This document shows, in pieces, positions 45,101-55,801 of a stretch of DNA of 64,000 nucleotides. The stretch is from Tethya wilhelma (Eukaryota > Porifera > Demospongiae > Tethyida > Tethyidae). The translations under genes and the position numbers were made by a program. Each line of letters begins with the position of its first letter. Position 1 is the first letter of the stretch. Under the pieces are notes generated by a model that had not been told where the DNA came from, did not search any database, and saw only the letters and a list, made by a program, of their open reading frames with translations. The stretch spans positions 11,614,667 through 11,678,666 of the forward strand of contig CAXIPT010000003.1 in the NCBI GenBank assembly GCA_964030475.1. The letters run 5' to 3'.

Positions 45101-46310
45101 ATTAATAAAAAACTTTAATAAAGGTACATGTACATGTAAATTCTCAAGCTGCGAGCACAAGTCAAGTACTATTATTGATACACACCAACGTTTGTGCATG
45201 ACTATCGGAATATTCACTCATGCACACGCACCATATGATGCTATTTATAAAAGCTTTCTATCTAATAGTAGCTTGAACGTTTCTGAGCATGGAGAACCAA
45301 ACAAAAAAAATTTAACCAAACTGCACTTACCATGTGTAGATTTCAAAATGACACATTCTGTGCATGTATCTCTAGGTGCCGGACTATCTTGACGTGATCA
45401 AGTGTCCCATGGACTTCTGTACGATGAGGAAGAAGATCGAGTCCAACGAGTATCACACCCTGGACGACTTTGAGAAGGACTTCTACCTCATCTGGCACAA
45501 CGCCACCATCTACAACCAGAAGGACACCATCTACTACCGGGCAGCCATCAGGATCAAAGAGGCTGGTACGTAGGTCATTGTATTGCCTCTTTGAATGGTT
45601 GTTGTTTTGTCAATGTTAATACCCTTTGTTTAGGTCAACTATTAAGTGCTTTATGTGTGTCCTGTAGGTCAATTGTATGTTTATGTCCTGTACAGTAGGC
45701 CAGTTCTTTGTTTATGTCCTGTAGGTCAATTCTTAACTCTCTTTGTAAATGTCCTGTAGATCAATTGTTCAATCCCCTCATTTTTGTCCTGTAGTTCAAT
45801 TAGTTGTGTGTCCTGTAGGTCACTCTTTTGTATCCTATTGGTCAATTAATTGTCATTTATATTAATTGTCCTGCAGGTCAAGTGATAATCCAAGATGCCC
45901 GTGAGCACTTAGAACGAGCTGGTGTTAGTAGCAGGACAGGTCTTCACGACCCTGAGGTGCAGGAGCCTCCCCCCCTCACCCCCTCCACCATAGCACAGGT
46001 CGTCAAGCAACCCATGGACATCTTGGAAGACCACGGTGAGTCCTAGGATATGTAGGAGGGGCTAGCAGTGCCCAGAGGAGGTTCCACATGGTTCACCTTT
46101 GCTTGACCTTTGTAATTAAAGTCCTCCACGTCCTGCATGTACCTTGTATGTACATGTGGGGGATTTTTGATAAAAGGTCAAGCAAACGTCAATCGTGTCA
46201 AACCTCCTTCTCCCAAAACTAATGGATGGTTCTTTGAGAGTGCCACTGTTTGCTCCTGGAGCTAAAATGATATTTGCACTCGTTCTCTCACACATGTCCA
46301 TTGAAACACA

Positions 46311-46355
<45 letters not shown>

Positions 46356-48010
46356 TCTCACTCCTTCAGATAGCGACATTGAGTTGACTTCGCGAGCCAG
46401 AAGGAGGATGAGCAGCACCACCAGTCTCTCTCTGGACGAGCAGGTGGAGATCCTTCAGGAGAAGCTGGAGATGGTCCCCTCGCAGTACAGCGGTCAGTCA
46501 CGCAAGTCCAGGGAGAAGAACCTCAAGAGAGAGCTCCAAGCTCTCAAACGACAGCAGCAAAAGATGTTGAGGAAGCACTCTGCAGGTTTGTTTATCAAGT
46601 TGTGGGGAGTTTTTTTGTTTGAGAGAAACAAATTTCCAGATATTTGTGAATTTGTGGAAACAAACTGTAAATTGCATGGTGTAACCATGGTTAGAACAAG
46701 AATCTGCAACATTTTATCTGCATAATTTGTTTCTCTCCAAAAAAAAAGGTGTTTGTGGTGTATGAACAGCACCAAACAAAGAATTTCTCAATGATTATGA
46801 TAGTACTGTAGTTAATGAGGCAACCAACAGTTGTAATTGGCACATTTTTGTCAAAACCCACAAGTATTTTGTACAACTCAGTATTTATAAAAAAAGAACA
46901 GGTCAAATGAATCTCTTACCCCAATTTCTGTATGACATTATCATCAGGCTGTAAAGTGCCTGCCTTGTCATAAAACCAGCACTTGCAAACACAGCTTACT
47001 GGTACATGTAATTCACATTCTTGTCTAAACCCACAAGCATTTTGTACAACTTGGCCTTTATAAAGACTGGTGGGTACTCATGATAAGTTATATAGGTGGG
47101 TAATCTCCTCTATGGCCTTTTCAACAAGCTAGAATTTTTTGGAAGGCTGTAAAATGCCTGCTTTTTGTGTGAAACTAATACATTCCTGGAGCACAAGTTG
47201 ACATATGTGTTCTTTTTTAAACCCACAAGCAATTTATACAACTTGCGCCATAAAGACTGGAAGATCTCTAGCTTATGTTGGTCTCAGCAGATCCCATCAG
47301 TGCTTTGTTTGTAAGCCTGCTTTCAACTAACACCTCCAAAACATTCCTGGTGCTCACAACTTGGCACATTCTTGTCTAAACCCGCAAGCATTTTCTTCAT
47401 TGCTTTTTTGTAAGCGTTGTGTTTTGGAAGACTTCTCTCTGTCAAAAAAAAAACTTGCTAAGACAGTTTCCTGGTGCTTACAAATTATCACATTCTTGTC
47501 CAAGCCCAACTTGGCCTTTATAAGGAGTGGGAAGATATGAGGTGGAAACAGTGTTGCTGAAATTTCTCCATGACTTTGTCATTTGGATATTTTCGAAGGC
47601 TAATAAGCCTGGCTTCTAATATTATACTTGCAAACAGTATTGTATTATAGTGTTAGTAATTCACATTCTTTTCTAAACCCACAAGCATTTTGTACAACTT
47701 GGTCTTTATAAAAACAGATTAAGTATTTTGGATATGCACATAGTGGAGCTGGTCTTCTCTCTGATAATCTCAAACTGATGATTTTTTTTTTGGAAGGCTG
47801 TGACAAGCCTGCCTTCTGTCATAACATTAACATTTCCAAGGACAATTTCCTTGTGCTAACAAGTTGGCACATTCTTGTCAAAATCCACAAGTGTTTTGTA
47901 CAACTTGTCCTATATATAGGGAGGTACAGACCATTGACATTCATAGTCTTTGGTTTCCGTAGTATGTTTTTTTTGGAAGGCTGGAAAGCCTGCCATCTTG
48001 TGCAAAACAT

Positions 48011-48071
<61 letters not shown>

Positions 48072-49892
48072 ACTCACTCACTCACACTCATTCAGATTCT
48101 GATGAAAACCTCAACCTCTCCTCCCCACCAAGAAGAAGAGAGAGGGCTCCTAGCATCCCAAGAAACGCTGAAGAGCTAGCCAGCCACGTCATCCATGGCA
48201 GTCTCAGACTGACTCCAAGTCGCCAACAAATCCTCTCCTACTCTGGGATAAGATTGGAGGAGAGAGTGTCAGCACTGCAGCAACAAAAGCAACAACAACA
48301 ATTGCAGAAGAACTCAACCGATTCTAATCTCCTTCAGAGTCAAATTGCAACAGCTGCTGCCATGCCTCTGCAATCCCAGGCAGATGATGGTGAGGCACAC
48401 CAGGAGCCACCAATGGTGGACAGCAGCAAGATCAATGAAGATGTTGCCGATGAGATGGAGGAGGTGGACGGGAGGCTTGGTGAAAAGGACAGTGATGTTG
48501 ATATGATGATGATTGGAGGAGGAGGCAACTCTTTGGTTTCTAGAAACGATAGAACTCGAGAGAAACAGGAAGCTGGAAAGAAGCGCCGACGTCATCCTTC
48601 AACTGGTGGTGGTGGTATCAAGCCGAGCAAGTCAGACTCTTACGTCACAAACATCAGAAAGAAGGCGAGAAGGATCAGGAAAAGTTACCAACAGCGTAGG
48701 AAGAGGCAGTCTGAGCCGAATCCCTCACAGCGGGCTTCTTCACGAGCTGGGCAGAGAAGAACTGTCAGCAGACGAGAGAGAACGATATCCAGCAGTGGAG
48801 GTGCTTACACGAGTGCCTCTGAGGTCGAGAATGAGCGTCTCTCGGCCGCTCCGGTCAATGGAATCGAGAATGGGAGTAGGACTGGTGACGTTGAGGGAAG
48901 AGGTGTGTTCGAGATGGCTAGAACTCGTAGACGATGTGCTAGCAATTCTTCCTCCCTGTACGAGACACCCAACGAAGGTTACACCAGTGAGGATAGACCC
49001 GTGTCTGATTCCAGTTCCAGATTCGGTAGAGATAGGTCCGATTCCCGTGCTGCTATTCCAAGTGCTAGTAGCACTGACGATCTGACCGCTCAACCGATAA
49101 AAGGGGGTGGAGCCAGAAGTAGGAAAGGAAAGAAGAGGAAGAACAGTTCCAGCAGTGAGAGAGGGGGCATTAAAAAGAGTCGGCTGGCATCAGAGTCCTC
49201 AGATGGTGGAGGTGTTGTGTCTCGTGCCAGGTCCATCAATGGCCTAGTGAATGGAGGGGAGTTTGATATCAAACCAATGGACCTGGTGTGGGCCAAGTGT
49301 CGAGGGTATCCCTCTTATCCTGCACTGGTGAGCCGGTCAATACTTGCACTTGTCCTGTCCTGAACTTGCTTTGTCCTGTAGGTCATACATTGAGCCAGTC
49401 AATGCCACCTATGCATAATATTGTAGTTTTATTTTTATTTTTCCTATCCTAAGCCTGTATATTATGTATCAAACTATTAATATTTACTGTGATTATGCTT
49501 GTCCTGTCCTAAACTTGCTCTGACCTGTAGGTCATAGATCCTGATATTCCTGCCGATGGTCTGACCATCAATGGTGAGAAGATCCAAGCTCCGTCGGATG
49601 AGGTGCTGGACTTGAGAGACAAGAACTCATCAGCTATTTACCTTGTCAGGTTCTTTGATGGAAGGAGAAGTTGGTAAGCCATCTTGTCTGATCCACCATG
49701 ATCACTTTATAGCTGAAATTCCTAGATTTATTTATGGACTCCTTTTCTGACGTTGTAAAAGTCCTTTACTGTAGTTCCCCTTCACATGACGTTGGTAGCT
49801 TGTGTATTTGACCATCTTTACCAGATTGTGAAAGGCAGCCAGTAGTAAAGTGTTGAGTCCACTTTGGTTGTTCTCTCGTCTTCATGATTGTG

Positions 49893-49942
<50 letters not shown>

Positions 49943-50214
49943 GGCAGTGGCTGCCCCCTGAGAAGATAGAGCCTCTTGGTGTCAATTCTGATCACGATGC
50001 CTTCAAGATCACTCAGAGTGGCTCCAGTAAACGCTCCGTCAAAGAAGCCTTCCAAAGAGCCAAACAGTGCCAAAGAAGAATGGCCAACCGGTTGAAATCT
50101 GCTAACACGTCTGAGCCTGATATTGACACGACTGAACATTTAGATCCACATAACACTAATGCTAATGCAATTGACGCTACTGCTCCTGAGATTGATTCAC
50201 ACTCAGATGCATAG
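36277..50214 (+). CDS. BRPF: Bromodomain and PHD finger protein (BRPF1/2/3 family)
   Basis: BRPF proteins scaffold MOZ/MORF and HBO1 histone acetyltransferase complexes and read chromatin in the nucleus. Exons: 36277-37949, 38300-38456, then 39146-39406, 40109-40298 and 40610-40768 or their copies 44381-44641, 45376-45565 and 45877-46035, then 46370-46585, 48096-49327, 49531-49673 and 49944-50214. In order: a C2H2-like N-terminus ([12 protein letters not shown]), acidic [22 protein letters not shown]1 ([11 protein letters not shown]), a zinc knuckle ([13 protein letters not shown]), PHD2 ([14 protein letters not shown]), then [16 protein letters not shown]. The bromodomain follows with acetyl-lysine Asn in [13 protein letters not shown], then a disordered region and a PWWP domain ([15 protein letters not shown]). 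GYPSYP in place of PWWP is usual for this family. AATAAA lies at about 50368. Confidence 0.95.
40315..40609 (+). repeat. Degenerate tandem array of acceptor-like TCCTGTAGGTCAATT
   Basis: About eight units of roughly 30-45 bp with core TCCTGTAGGTCA(A) fill the intron and end at the true acceptor TCCTGCAG/GTCAAGTG. The same array is at 45580-45876 in the duplicate. Each unit resembles the intron-exon junction itself. Confidence 0.7.
41152..41226. mobile_element. Foldback element with perfect arms
   Basis: The left arm AAGGAATGGTCTCAATTTCG and its exact inverse flank the centre GGCACATGCCGACTACTTCATGTGCC-type loop (arms joined by about 10 nt). A half copy ends at the N at 3651, where the sequence stops at TTTCGGCACAT. 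Such hairpins may have blocked assembly. Confidence 0.7.
42480..42866 (-). CDS. Secreted protein, first exon, Ig-like fragment
   Basis: The open frame begins [20 protein letters not shown], a basic residue cluster plus hydrophobic core that fits a signal peptide with cleavage near SESEAQ. The mature part has an [13 protein letters not shown] strand pattern and a Cys followed by WLKQRF (Cys near [10 protein letters not shown], Trp near TTWLKQ). This resembles strands B and C of an immunoglobulin-like fold. A donor-like CAAG/GTACTC near 42525 suggests the protein continues in exons not found here, so the terminal residues read from the frame are probably intron. No family is recognised. It may be the start of a receptor or adhesion protein carried on an insertion. 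Confidence 0.5.
   Translation of the reverse strand: MMREIRVKSFILLVCVLLLASISESEAQLSARELRVLELRHDRNLLDVLAAKTGETVTVEVDPDTGLSGAFVQEGVNLNIDCLPLLQVYPGGQTTWLKQRFVVNHNTGEIEEQGTQISYVWYKMLVII
43028..43107. mobile_element. Short foldback element, TAGCCTCGTTCCC family (copy 3)
   Basis: CTAGCCTCGTACCCAGGCCA at the left and its inverse ending GGGTACGAGGCTA at the right make a hairpin of about 80 bp. It is related to 2290 and 12796. Confidence 0.7.
43664..43763. mobile_element. MITE, GGAGGTACGACA family, truncated
   Basis: It begins AGAGGAGGTACGACAC and shares the interior CATTCCAATCACGTGATCAC and GCTGAGTCAGCAAAAG with copies at 16268 and 59830. It loses its right end exactly where the second BRPF copy begins. 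Confidence 0.65.
46624..46737. mobile_element. Small MITE with 14-bp TIR
   Basis: GAGAGAAACAAATT and AATTTGTTTCTCTC bound about 114 bp in the BRPF intron. No coding capacity. It lies just before the snRNA-like array. Confidence 0.55.
47011..47175 (+). ncRNA. Candidate snRNA-type gene, array unit 2 (intact)
   Basis: PSE-like AAACCCACAAGCATTTTG (47027), TTTATAAA (about 47057), then a body that can fold on ATAG/CTAT. The Sm-like GAATTTTTTGGA (47132-47143) is the closest match in the window to an AAUUUUUGGA site. The terminal hairpin is AGGC...GCCT. Confidence 0.5.
47660..47813 (+). ncRNA. Candidate snRNA-type gene, array unit 6 (intact)
   Basis: PSE-like AAACCCACAAGCATTTTG (47676), TTTATAAAA (about 47705), and a body of about 55 nt after the predicted start. 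A T run ends TTTTTGGAAG (47781-47795), followed by hairpin AGGCT/AGCCT and CTGCC-type end. Confidence 0.5.
47867..47997 (+). ncRNA. Candidate snRNA-type gene, array unit 7 (intact, shortest)
   Basis: PSE-like AATCCACAAGTGTTTTG (about 47882), TATATATA (about 47911), and a short body. An Sm-like GTTTTTTTTGGA (47966-47977) is followed by hairpin AGGCT-GGAA-AGCCT with a GNRA-type tetraloop. The predicted RNA is only about 65 nt. Confidence 0.5.
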
Positions 50215-50665
50215 CATCCACTCCCTTTCCTAGCAATCACCGCCTCGTTATGTACATGCCATTATATATTGTGTTATAGAAAAATTTTCAAAACATCAGA
50301 GAACACTTTGTGTGTTAACTCTTTCACTATACTTCTCTCGCTTCATTTTCAATTTCAGTTTATTTCTAATAAATGCCCACCTGCCACATGCACACATGCA
50401 CCATGTCTTTTTCTGATGCATTTTTTGTGTACATATCTCGTCTGTCTATAAAAAGCTCACTTTTCCTATTAATTTTTTGACAAAGACTGTATCATGCTGT
50501 ACTATTATACCCTATACAGTTGTATGTGTCAATCAAAGAAATGATATCACACAAATTGAAAGAAAGCTAACACTGAACTATTATGAGAAGGATCGAATGC
50601 AAGTTTTACCATACACATGTTTCTCAAACGTTTAGTGATATAATTATGTGCATAAGCTAGAACTG
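50215..50665. other. Intergenic between convergent BRPF and GTF3C6
   Basis: 3' UTR space. A plus-strand AATAAA at about 50368 fits BRPF polyadenylation. No gene is seen. Confidence 0.5.
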
Positions 50666-51274
50666 TTAGTGTTCTGAGCTGGATACTTTTGATTTGGTGT
50701 CTTGTTTTCCACCAGCTTGTTGTTGAGTTCTACTAGTCTTCTGCTTGTGATGGTGAAGCTCCTGTTCCTGGTCACTTAGCTTTCTCAGCACCACTCTTGA
50801 CATCTCCAACTTCCTGTCCGTCTTGCACACATAGTTCACCCTCTTTCCTGTATCATACGAAATAGATCCCTCTCGAAATTTCATAAGATGAATCAAGGAC
50901 AACTGTCAAGAGCATATAATATTCTATACTCTTGTCAAGGGAGGGTGGCTTGATTTACCTTTGTCTTGTTTGAAGATCATGGCCGTGCCTAGGGTGTCCA
51001 CATATCTTCCTTTGAAGACGTAGTTGTCCAATTGTAACATTGGCTCAGGGGAGTCTATACCCTATATGTGAAAGGTACACTCATCATTAATCAATTAAAA
51101 TATAAATTGATTCCTTTATAATTTATAACTATACAATTATGGCAACTATCCCTTCCAATCCAAGAGTACAGTCAACTACAGCAAAACTCGACTTACAAGT
51201 ATGGAGCAGTTTCTCTGGCACTGTGTGATCATATCTGGATTTGGCAGGCCTGCCAACTCCACCATTAGAATCAT
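50666..51274 (-). CDS. GTF3C6: TFIIIC subunit 6 (GTF3C6/TFIIIC35)
   Basis: A small subunit of TFIIIC, which binds the internal promoters of tRNA genes and recruits TFIIIB and RNA polymerase III. Exons are 51197-51274, 50959-51061 and 50666-50847, with matching phases. The product runs MVELAGLPNPDMITQC, then GIDSPEPMLQLDNYVFKGRY and DTLGTAMIFKQDKGKRVNYV, then CKTDRKLEMSRVVLRKL. This aligns with the human protein's VELSG, GIDTERPILQVDSCVFAGEY, EDTLGTCVIFEE and CHTMKKLSMTRTLL segments. The C-terminal Gln/Lys-rich tail is not conserved. The start at 51274 directly follows CTCTCAG, so either the ATG there is the true start or a small upstream exon exists that I did not find. Confidence 0.85.
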
Positions 51275-51544
51275 CTGAGAGGGAGACAATGAAAAAATAA
51301 AGAGAGGAACTAGTTATACTCACTGACTTAACCAGTTAACCTCTTCATATTCTTCCTCTTCATTCATGTTTTCTTGGTAAAGGTTGAACATCACATTATC
51401 AGTCACGCCCACCTACATTCTGCGCATGCGCATTACTTCGCAAAACTCATCAACGATTCATCACTCCTTTGCACCAGTTTACAGCTATTTTCAGCTATCA
51501 AAAGAGCGTGAGAAGCTGTGAAAATTAGTGCTACTAGGTTCTCC

Positions 51545-52256
51545 ATGGACAAGCCTAGCGTTAGATCGAGTAGGGACCGCGTATGGCAGAAAGAATGGGA
51601 GCGAATGCCGTGGGATCATACAAGACGTACCGTAGCTACCGAGACGGAAAACGTCACGTCGCAATGGCAAGATGAGCGAGTCCAAAACAAGAGAGACGTC
51701 AAGTCAAAGAAGCACAGAGACTACCAAGTGTTCTATTACGGCACAACAGAACAAAGAGAGAAAAGAAAGTAAGTTAAATTAGAAGCCAAATTAGATAAAA
51801 TTAATATTTCTCGAGTTGCCAATATATACTACAGTTAGTAAGTTGTAATGTTTCCTGAGAGATGACTACCTAGTCTGCTCTCGTTAGGTTGGAGATGAGA
51901 AGAGAATATAAAGGCTTGTTGGACAAGATGGAGAGTCCACATCAGAAGTTTATCAAGGATGTGGAGGAGAGTAAGAGGTTAGCCCAGGAGGACGAGAGGA
52001 GTCTGATGAAAGAAAAGGATGAACAGATAAAACACAAAACGTTCCTCACCAAGTTTAGAGACGAAAACAAAATGGTAAATATGCACAACTTACAAGTTTC
52101 AGTTTAAAACATTATGCTCTTTTTTTATTTCATTATATTATCTAGCTGATTGAACTTCATGCTGAGCAGCGTAAAGCTCAGAGGAAACAAGAGTTGAATG
52201 AGGAGAGAGAACTACTTCGACACAATCCCATCAACTGGAGCAACAGTTTATGGTAG
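51545..52256 (+). CDS. Small coiled-coil protein, function unknown
   Basis: Exons 51545-51768, 51888-52074 and 52146-52256 splice in phase to about 174 residues. The start MDKPSVRSSRDRVWQKEWER is the first ATG in frame. The protein is highly charged and predicted helical: LEMRREYKGLLDKMESPHQK, then DVEESKRLAQEDERSLMKEK, then LHAEQRKAQRKQELNEEREL, ending HNPINWSNSLW. I do not recognise the family. Size and composition resemble small ciliary or microtubule-associated proteins, but nothing proves it. Its start lies about 270 bp from the divergent GTF3C6 start. Confidence 0.7.
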
Positions 52257-52808
52257 CTATACTTAGTGACCATTCACACATGCACAATCAATCAATCAAT
52301 CAATCACTTTTTATTGTCACCTGCCAAATAACTAGGCAGCCAACCCATGTGAACACAAGATTACATACAATTTGCTATAAAACACAAACTGGACCACAGC
52401 TAGCCATGCAGATCTAGAATAGCATTCGATTTCAATTTGTGAGTTGGAGCGGCAAATTGTTTCAAGTGATCGAGTTTTGAGGTTTCAAACTGTTCTTTTC
52501 TGAATTAATTTTGTGCAAACACAATCCAAATATATATATAGTACAAACAATAGAAACATTCTACAATAGAATAATAATAATTAATGTACAAATAATTGTT
52601 GAGTGATTGCCTGTGGTAGAAGAATAAAGTGTGGGATAATAACAACAATTCAAATATGGACAGCCAATGAAAAATAAACAACATTCACTTTCTATAACAC
52701 AATTATTGCACACCATGATAATAACAATAGAAGCAGAAGATTGACAACAAAAAATAAGCAAACAAACAAACAAACAAACAAATTAAACAAACAATAAACA
52801 ACAAACAA
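52257..52808. other. Intergenic between convergent genes, simple repeats
   Basis: It contains an (ATCA)n tract at about 52288 followed by CTTTTTATTGTCACCTGCCA. That has the look of the 3' end of a retroelement-derived repeat. An (AAAC)n tract lies near 52757. The minus-strand gene's 3' UTR should also lie here. No gene is seen. Confidence 0.4.
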
Positions 52809-55431
52809 TTAGATAACATAACTCCCTCCATCTACGTCTTCAATAATACCATATTTGGCCAAATTCCCACCCCCCTCCTTTTCAGGACTAGTTTGTTGTT
52901 TTCTCAACTCCATTGCACTCTGACCCCCGTCAGAGTGACCCGTCAAACCGGTACTGTTGGACGATAAACTGGTCATACTGGAACTCTCTTCGATCCTCCG
53001 ATATGCCACCACCACCTCCGAGAGAGAGCTAGACGTTGAGATGGTAGAGTTCCGTTCAGAGCCAGCCTCAACAATCTTTCCCACGTTAGAGTTAGGTTTG
53101 ACGACAGCCGTCTGCTGTTCTATTCTCTGTCTACGAAGAGACAGTTTTCTCATCAGTTCATTACTCGTCTTGTCCTTCTGTGTCCCTCCTGAGCTAGCTG
53201 GATCGCTGGGAGCAACAGGAGTCGGTTTCTTTCCAGCAATGGTAGGTCTGGTCCCCCCTCCAGCAGTGACAGGAGAAGCAACTACTTTGGATGCACTACT
53301 GACAGGCATTGAGTCACTGACAGTGGACATCTTCACCAGCTGAGGGGGTTTGGGTGTGTAGCTTGAGGACTGGGACGAAACGCTTGATGAGGTGTGCGAT
53401 CTCATTCGAATTGGTTCTGAAGTTGGAACCGGTTTTGACGACACTTTTGTTGAAGTTATCGACAGTTGTACATTATTCTTTGGCGGTTGATGACCGTCTT
53501 CAGTGGCAGGGGAGGTAGAGGAGGGGTGTGAAGGACTGGGGGACTTAGAGCGAAGTTTTGATGGTGGTGGCATCATGGGCTGTTTCCTCTCTGGGGACAT
53601 CAGCCGCTGCTCGACGGTAGTGTTACTTCGAGGTTTGGTCTCCGCACCAAGATTAATGACACTCTTTGAGCTGAGTGGCCCACCGCCGCCAAGACCTCCT
53701 CCTCCTCTGACAATCTCTGAAGGTTTCTCTTCGCTTACATTGACCCTGTCGTTCACCACTGATGGTAGGCTGGTACTGCTTTTCAGTGACTTGTGCTTGG
53801 GGGAAGATTGTGTTGCTGCACCAGATAGGACGGGACTTCCGACCAGCTTACGAGGTTTTTGAGGAGGCTGGGGTTTCTTGGGTAAGCTATTCTTAATTGC
53901 AGCACTTGTAGTTGCAGTGGCAGCAGCAAGAACAGAAGGAGTGCTTGTACTACTGGTAAGAGGCTTTGCGTCTGAATCTGGTGCGTCTTCAACTGGCGTC
54001 CGTTTTCTCTGTATAGGCATCGGTTTCTTGGGTAGTGTAGAAGTCTTTTTGATGGGAGATTGAGCATTGGCTTGAGTGGCAATACTGTTGGCCTGTGCCA
54101 CGTCCCAGTTGGCGTAAGGATGATGCGTCTCCTCTTCTTCCACGATATCTTCTTCTTCTTCTTCTTCTTTATTCAGCCGCTCCTCCACCTCACCGTGAGA
54201 CTCAGCACCCATATTGACCTCCGATACTTCGTACCGTGCCGATATATCTTGTAGCTCCGATCTTACTTGCGACTCGTCCGATTTCTTCCCACCACTCAAA
54301 GCGACGTCTTCGTAACTCGGAAGTGGTTTTGCCGGTTTACCCTTACCGGGAGGAGGTTTGAGAATCTCTTCATCTATAATGTCATCGTCTTCTTCCTCTT
54401 CGCGAAGTTCTCTCCGTTCCACGTTGATGAATTTGGGAATGTTTGACGGTCTTTCCGGAGGAGAGGAGCCAAAGTTGGAGTGAGAGGAAGAAGATCCTGA
54501 TCCCGTTTTCCTCTCTCTCTCCTTGTGGTGTGTGTGTGGTAGAGGGAGGCTGGTGGAGTACTCCTCACTGGACGTGAGACCTCCTGGGTCGTAGCTGCCG
54601 CTCTTTTTGAAGGTGGCTGATTTTGATTTGAAGGATTCTGTGCTGGTTGTGTTGCTTGTGCTGTGTCTTCGTGAGGAGAGTCTGTCCGTGTAGCGTCTGT
54701 GGAGGGTATCCCACTCCTCAGCGAGCTGTGAGGGTGTGAGGGTGTGTGTGAGTGTTAAAAAATATACTAGTGGTGCCATGCCATACCGTACACAGTATAC
54801 AGTATACAGAATACTGTATAAAATACCGTGTACCTGTCTGTGGTAGTTGGCCTGCTCCTTCAGGAACTGTGCAATGATAGCTTCAAAGTCACCCATCATG
54901 GTCTTACTGAAGTAGTCAAACTCTGACAACAGGACATTGTTGAGTGTCTCACAATGTTGACGTACCTCCTCTGCTTCTTTTTTCTACAGAGAAGACAACA
55001 TTGATCATATTACTGAGTTAGAGTGACACGAAATACACAAGACTAAAGTTAGAAGAAAAATTTTTCATTTAAACATACATTTTAGATGAATGAAAATTTA
55101 TCTCTCTTGAAAAGAACAAGGAATTGTTGTTTTTTCTATGCCATTTCAAATGCTATTACAGTAAGTTCTTCATCATTTAAAAAAAAAATTTTTCCATTGA
55201 AAAGAAGTCACACAAACTCACAGAGTCCTTCTCTCTGCTGGCGTTGTACAGTTCCATGGCTTCCTCGTGGAGCTTCACCAGGACAGGGAGGGTGTGGATG
55301 ATGCCCGAGTATTCCCTGAGGGCGTCCATGATCTTCTTCTCCATGTCTTCTTGGTGCTTCTGGTGGACATAGTTAGTCCTCTTCATCCCATTGGCTATGT
55401 CATAGAGGTCCTTCAACATGGTCGTGAACCT

Positions 55432-55493
<62 letters not shown>

Positions 55494-55769
55494 TAAAATG
55501 GTTGTGTGGTGAAACTGGAGTACATACATACATACATACAGTGTGAGATTGATTGTATAAGGACGACTAAAATCATTGCGACTTTACTACAGATGAGTGA
55601 CAACAGTATACCCCCACACAAACAGTTTTATGATAAAAGACAATAATGGAACTACATATGTTTGCATACAGTGAACACACACTACTGCTCAATATATGTG
55701 TGTGTGCCAAAGTCTACTTATATGTAAATGTGTGTGTGTCTTTATAAGCACATGTGGTGGATAGAAAGA

Positions 55770-55801
<32 letters not shown>

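Larger units (their letters stand above)
38490..46260. repeat. Direct duplication of BRPF bromodomain exons (2.5 kb)
   Basis: 38490-41001 and 43764-46260 are near identical over exons and introns (offset about 5270). The first copy ends at the N at 41002. The second continues into the rest of the gene. The 2.76 kb between them is unrelated. Coding sequence is nearly unchanged, but the last exon of copy 1 has GTGACT where copy 2 has the proper donor GTGAGT. Confidence 0.85.
46838..47997 (+). ncRNA. Tandem array of seven candidate snRNA-type units in a BRPF intron
   Basis: Seven units start at about 46838, 47011, 47200, 47360, 47484, 47660 and 47867, spaced about 125-205 bp. Most share CACATTCTTGTCTAAACCC, then a PSE-like CCACAAGCATTTTGTACAAC and TATA-like TTTATAAA or TATATATA. 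After a variable body, most have an AGGCT...AGCCTGCC-type hairpin, in the best units preceded by TTTTTTGGA. Units 3, 4 and 5 are degenerate (missing box, diverged hairpin or short deletion). The array lies wholly within the intron between 46585 and 48096, in the sense direction. Confidence 0.5.
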
